Shown: positions 60,939 through 64,000 of the stretch, one piece after another
How positions within the stretch are numbered: the first letter of the stretch is position 1
Layout: each line of letters starts with the position of its first letter
Assembly (NCBI RefSeq): GCF_022846655.1
Contig: NZ_AP025667.1
Location: 2,517,001-2,581,000 of the forward strand
From: Streptomyces seoulensis
GTDB taxonomy: Bacteria > Actinomycetota > Actinomycetes > Streptomycetales > Streptomycetaceae
DNA: 64,000 bases
Direction: 5' to 3'
Made by a program: the position numbers and the translations under genes
The notes under the pieces: model-generated
Databases searched by the model: none
The model's input: the letters and a program-made list of their open reading frames with translations, nothing else
Told to the model about the DNA's origin: nothing

Positions 60939-62570
60939 TCAGCGGTTTCCGACCGCGGCCGCCCCGCTTCCACGGGTCAGGGACCGCTGCAGCAGGGCCA
61001 GCACGTCCCCGAAGGAGCCGCGGATGCCCAGCGCGGCCCGCGCCGCGTTGGCGCCGGGGGCGCCGTGCACCCCGCCGCCGGGGTGTGCCGAGGCGGAGGC
61101 GAGATAGAGCCCGCGGACCGGCGTCTCCGGGCGGCCCGTGCCGGGGATCGGCCGGAAGACGGCCTGCTGGTGCAGCGCGGTCGTGCCGCCGTTCAGGGCG
61201 CCCTCGCTCAGATTGGCGTCGGCGGACTGCAGTGTGGGCGGTGCCAGCACGCGCCGGCTCAGCACACGGGCGCGGAAACCGGGTGCGTACTCCTCGACCC
61301 GTTCTTCCATCCGGTCCGCCATGATCTCGCGCTCGGTGGCGTCCCAGGAGCCGGTGAGACCGGCGTCCCCGGCGTCGCCGCGTATCTCGCGCGGCAGGTG
61401 GGTGTAGGCCCAGGCGGACTCGGTGCCCGCGGGGGACCGGGTGGGGTCGGCGGTGGTCATCTGGCCCACCAACAGGAAGGGCCGGTCGGGGACCAGCCCC
61501 ATGGCGATCTGCGCGGCGAACCGGGTGAGGTCGTCCACGCTGTCCGTCAGATGCACGGTGCCCGCTCCGGCGGCCGCCCCGGCCTTCCACGGGATGGTGG
61601 AGTCCAGCGCCCAGTCGACCTTGAAGGTGGCGAAGTCCCACTGGAAGCGCCGCATGTCGTCGAGCACCTGCGAGGGCAGATGCTCAGGTGCGACGAGCCG
61701 GCCGTACAGGGCGGGCGCGGACACGTCCGCGAGTACGGCTCGCCTGGCCCCGACCGTGTCGCCGCCCGCCGTGCGGACCGCGACGGCCCGGCCGCGCTCC
61801 ACGACGATCTCCGTCACCTGCTCCCCGCAGCGGATGACGCCGCCTCTGCGCCGCAGGCGGCTGACCAGCGCGTCCGTCAGGGCGTTCGCGCCGCCGACCG
61901 GCACCGGGAAGCCGTACTGCTGGCCGAGCATCGACATCAGCCAGCCGAAGCCGCCGCCGAGCGCCGACTCCGGGCCCAGGTCGGCGTGCAGGGCGTTGCC
62001 CGCGAGCAGCAGCCTGGCCCCCTCGCCGGAGAACTCCTCCTCGCCGAGCCGGCGCACGGGCAGCAGCATGGCGCGGGCGAGGCGCAGGGCACCGCCGCCG
62101 CGCAGCTTCAGGCCGAGGCCGGCGAGCGCCCGGACGGGGGGCATCGTGGTGAAGAGCGCCCGGACGAGATCCGTGCCCACCCGGTCCCAGGTCGCGTACT
62201 GGGCGCGCCACGACCGGCCGTCCCCGGCGGCGAGTTCGGCCAGCCCCTCGGCGGTGACGTCGACGTCCCGGTCGAGCACCGCGCAGCGGCCGTCGGCGAG
62301 GGGGTTGGCCAGCACCTGCGGGGCGTGCGACCAGCGCAGGCCCTCCTCCTCCAGCCGGAGTCCGTCGATGACCGGCGAGGCGGCGGACAGGGGGTAGAAC
62401 GAGCTGAAGACGTCGTTGACGAAGTCGGGATGGACGGCGCGGTCGCTGCGTACGCCGCCGCCGGGCGTCGGCTGGGCCTCCAGCACCTCCACGCTCCAGC
62501 CCTGGTCGGCGAGGAGGTTGGCCGCGACCAGCCCGTTCGGCCCGGCCCCGATGACCACCGCGTCACTCAC
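60939..62570 (-). CDS. FAD-dependent oxidoreductase, phytoene desaturase-like
   Basis: 543 residues. The FAD motif is VIGAGPNGLVAANLL at about 6-20, followed by EVLEAQPTPGGGVRSD. The C-terminal FAD-binding signature ASASAHPGGGVHGAPGANAA is also clear. These features match the carotene/phytoene desaturase and isomerase group. The gene overlaps SRPBCC by 8 nt. Substrate unknown; no other carotenoid genes are in the window. Confidence 0.92.
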   Translation of the reverse strand: MSDAVVIGAGPNGLVAANLLADQGWSVEVLEAQPTPGGGVRSDRAVHPDFVNDVFSSFYPLSAASPVIDGLRLEEEGLRWSHAPQVLANPLADGRCAVLDRDVDVTAEGLAELAAGDGRSWRAQYATWDRVGTDLVRALFTTMPPVRALAGLGLKLRGGGALRLARAMLLPVRRLGEEEFSGEGARLLLAGNALHADLGPESALGGGFGWLMSMLGQQYGFPVPVGGANALTDALVSRLRRRGGVIRCGEQVTEIVVERGRAVAVRTAGGDTVGARRAVLADVSAPALYGRLVAPEHLPSQVLDDMRRFQWDFATFKVDWALDSTIPWKAGAAAGAGTVHLTDSVDDLTRFAAQIAMGLVPDRPFLLVGQMTTADPTRSPAGTESAWAYTHLPREIRGDAGDAGLTGSWDATEREIMADRMEERVEEYAPGFRARVLSRRVLAPPTLQSADANLSEGALNGGTTALHQQAVFRPIPGTGRPETPVRGLYLASASAHPGGGVHGAPGANAARAALGIRGSFGDVLALLQRSLTRGSGAAAVGNR

Positions 62571-63072
62571 GGCTCGCCTCCTTGTCGGCCGAGGGCGCCG
62601 GCCTGGAACCCTTCCGCCCTCCGCCCCCGGCGGACTCGCGCGGTGTCTCCCGCTCGACCAGCCGGGCCAGCCGGGCCAGCATGTCCCGGTGCCGGAGCTG
62701 TATCACCGAGTCGAGCACGACGTTGTGCAGCTTCCCGCCCAGCCCGCGCAGCGGGTGCTCGTCCACGATGAGGAGGGTCTCGTCGCCCCATTCGCGTACG
62801 TCGATGGCGATGCGCGCGTTGCCGAACGGGGCGTGGGCCTCCAGTTCCAGGTACCGGGGCGGCTCGTAGCGGCGTACCACGGTCCAGCCGTCGAGTCGCC
62901 GGGGGCCGAGCTTGATCGTGTAGCTGAGCGACGAACCCTGCTCGGGCCAGCGGCCCTCCCGGGGAGCGGACTCGTCGGTCCCGACGACCCAGTCCGCATA
63001 GCTGGAAGGCCGGTTCAGGACCTTCCACACGGCGGCCGGCGGACGCCGGATGAGCTGGTACCTGATGGCCAC
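62563..63072 (-). CDS. SRPBCC family protein
   Basis: 169 residues; a START/Bet v1-like lipid-binding fold. The polyketide-cyclase-like pattern is IRRPPAAVWKVLNRPSSYADWVVGTDES and the C-terminal helix is RHRDMLARLARLVERETPRE, with a charged tail. GTG start at 63072 with AAGGAGG at 5 nt, an excellent site. It is translated with the downstream oxidoreductase (8-nt overlap), suggesting a shared hydrophobic substrate. Confidence 0.9.
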   Translation of the reverse strand: MAIRYQLIRRPPAAVWKVLNRPSSYADWVVGTDESAPREGRWPEQGSSLSYTIKLGPRRLDGWTVVRRYEPPRYLELEAHAPFGNARIAIDVREWGDETLLIVDEHPLRGLGGKLHNVVLDSVIQLRHRDMLARLARLVERETPRESAGGGGRKGSRPAPSADKEASRE

Positions 63073-63333
63073 GGTTGCCTCCTTCGCGTACGACGCGCCG
63101 CGGGCCGGGGCCGCCCGCGCGCTGTGGCCCGAGTAACCCGGTGACCACGGATCACGCGTCCGCGCCCCGAACGGACGGCAGGAGCGGCCGTTGTGGCTAC
63201 TGGTGCGGCCGGCGGGAAGGCGGCATAAAAGAAGCGTAAAGATTGCCGGAATCAGGCAATGAAAAGGGCGAAAGCCTGTGTGAAGCTTCCGCCAAGCCGG
63301 AGATCAGCGGCGGGCGGGAGGGGGACGGCGCGA

Positions 63334-63843
63334 ATGGCCTGGTTTCTTGGAATCGGCATCACGGGGGTCGTGCTGCTCGTCCTGTCGCTGATCTTCGACG
63401 GACTGCTGGACGGACTGTTCCACGGCGCGCTGGAAGGCGCCCTCGACGGCTGGCTGTCGCTGCCGGTCATCGCCGGGTTCCTGTCGATGACGGGCTTCGG
63501 CGGGGTCATCGCCCACGACGGCCTGGGCATCGCCCCGGCGGGGGCCACCGCCATCGGCGCGGCGGCGGGGGTGGCCACGGCCTGGCTGACCTACCGCCTC
63601 AGCCGGATGCTGCTGCGTGACCAGACGGACGCCACCCCGACCGGGAGCGACCTGATCGGGACCTCGGGCAACGTGGTGACGGCCATCCCGGCCGCCGGCT
63701 ACGGCGAGGTCCTCGTCCGGCTCGGCGGGCAGACCGTCAAGTTCGCCGCGCGCAGCACGGTGCCGGTGCCGCGTGGCGCCGAGGTGTGGGTGGAAGCGGT
63801 GCCGTCGCCGACCTCCCTCGTGGTGCGCCCGGTGGAGCGCTGA
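63334..63843 (+). CDS. NfeD-like membrane protein
   Basis: About 169 residues. Hydrophobic segments near 3-20 and 48-90 cross the membrane; the end (SGNVVTAIPAAGYGEVLVRLGGQTVKFAARSTVPVPRGAEVWVEAV) is an OB-fold NfeD-like domain. NfeD genes pair with flotillin (SPFH) genes, and one starts at 63949. GGGAGGGGG precedes the ATG at 63334. A dyad ATTGCC/GGCAAT lies 70 nt upstream. Confidence 0.85.
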   Translation: MAWFLGIGITGVVLLVLSLIFDGLLDGLFHGALEGALDGWLSLPVIAGFLSMTGFGGVIAHDGLGIAPAGATAIGAAAGVATAWLTYRLSRMLLRDQTDATPTGSDLIGTSGNVVTAIPAAGYGEVLVRLGGQTVKFAARSTVPVPRGAEVWVEAVPSPTSLVVRPVER

Positions 63844-63948
63844 CCGCGGCACTCGGTCCGGCCGTCCACCTCGATGAGCTCACCGCCCCTTGAAGCGGGC
63901 GGTTCTTTCCCACCCCTGCCGGGGTGTCATGTGTCTGGGGGCATTGAT

Positions 63949-64000
63949 ATGAGTCCTGTCGTCATCGCAGTGGCCGGAGTCGTCGTACTCCTCGTCCTGC
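63949..64000 (+). CDS. flotillin/SPFH family protein (5' end only)
   Basis: 17 residues are visible before the window ends: MSPVVIAVAGVVVLLVL. A hydrophobic N-terminal hairpin right after an NfeD-like gene fits flotillin (YuaG/FloT type), but the family domain lies outside. GGGGG at 7 nt precedes the ATG. The call rests on context. Confidence 0.6.
   Translation, partial: MSPVVIAVAGVVVLLVL

Overview
The window is chromosomal DNA from a high-GC actinomycete, almost certainly a Streptomyces. It has strong third-position GC bias, many GTG and one TTG start, 4-nt start/stop overlaps, MurT/GatD, and an rppA-P450-cupin pigment operon. Only one leucine codon in the genes I read is TTA. From memory, the order urease - tripeptidyl aminopeptidase - ... 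- rocD - ... - pfkA - murT/gatD - ... - rppA - ligase resembles one region of the S. coelicolor chromosome; this is recollection, not a computed alignment. I saw no tRNA, rRNA, insertion sequence, prophage or CRISPR array.

Layout. 0-5.4 kb: the 5' part of a clpP gene, divergent from a solitary Phd/YefM antitoxin, then a complete urease operon ureABCFGD preceded by a GlnR-like half-site. 5.5-12.2 kb: secreted tripeptidyl aminopeptidase, PlsC acyltransferase, cytochrome bd oxidase cydAB without cydCD, and a DUF6153/DUF305 pair rich in His and Met. 12.2-20.2 kb: dimethylargininase plus ornithine aminotransferase under an Lrp-type regulator, a CtaG-like copper/oxidase assembly protein, phosphofructokinase, the MurT/GatD lipid II amidation pair and peptide deformylase. 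20.2-25.1 kb: a TetR regulator divergent from an acyl-CoA dehydrogenase, then the tetrahydronaphthalene/flaviolin pigment operon. 25.3-33.9 kb: a tandem repeat, aldehyde dehydrogenase, an ATP-dependent DNA ligase coupled to a NUDIX gene, an XRE-cupin regulator, and a quinone oxidoreductase plus two acyl-CoA dehydrogenases in one coupled operon.

34-43 kb is envelope and accessory: a secreted amidase, an M1 peptidase, a serine beta-lactamase-like hydrolase, and a tightly coupled four-gene operon (VanX-like dipeptidase, GNAT-NUDIX fusion, NUDIX, multi-NUDIX) whose first gene carries the window's only TTA codon. 43.3-52.3 kb: kdpFABC, preceded by a 27-residue peptide gene and followed by a KdpE-like regulator with no KdpD, then a REC-PP2C / CHASE3 histidine kinase / REC operon. 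52.3-54.4 kb: DEAD-box helicase and cold-shock protein, likely both connected to RNA structure.

55.1-60.2 kb is the most interesting part: a complete STM4015-STM4014-STM4013-STM4012-STM4011 cassette (leucine-rich-repeat protein, ATP-grasp-like protein, alkaline-phosphatase-superfamily hydrolase and two radical SAM enzymes) in one co-directional, partly overlapping operon. The families are named, but I know of no assigned function. The order of enzymes suggests a peptide or small-molecule modification pathway. The window ends with a DJ-1/PfpI protein, a phytoene-dehydrogenase-like oxidoreductase overlapping an SRPBCC gene, an NfeD-like protein and the start of a flotillin-like gene.
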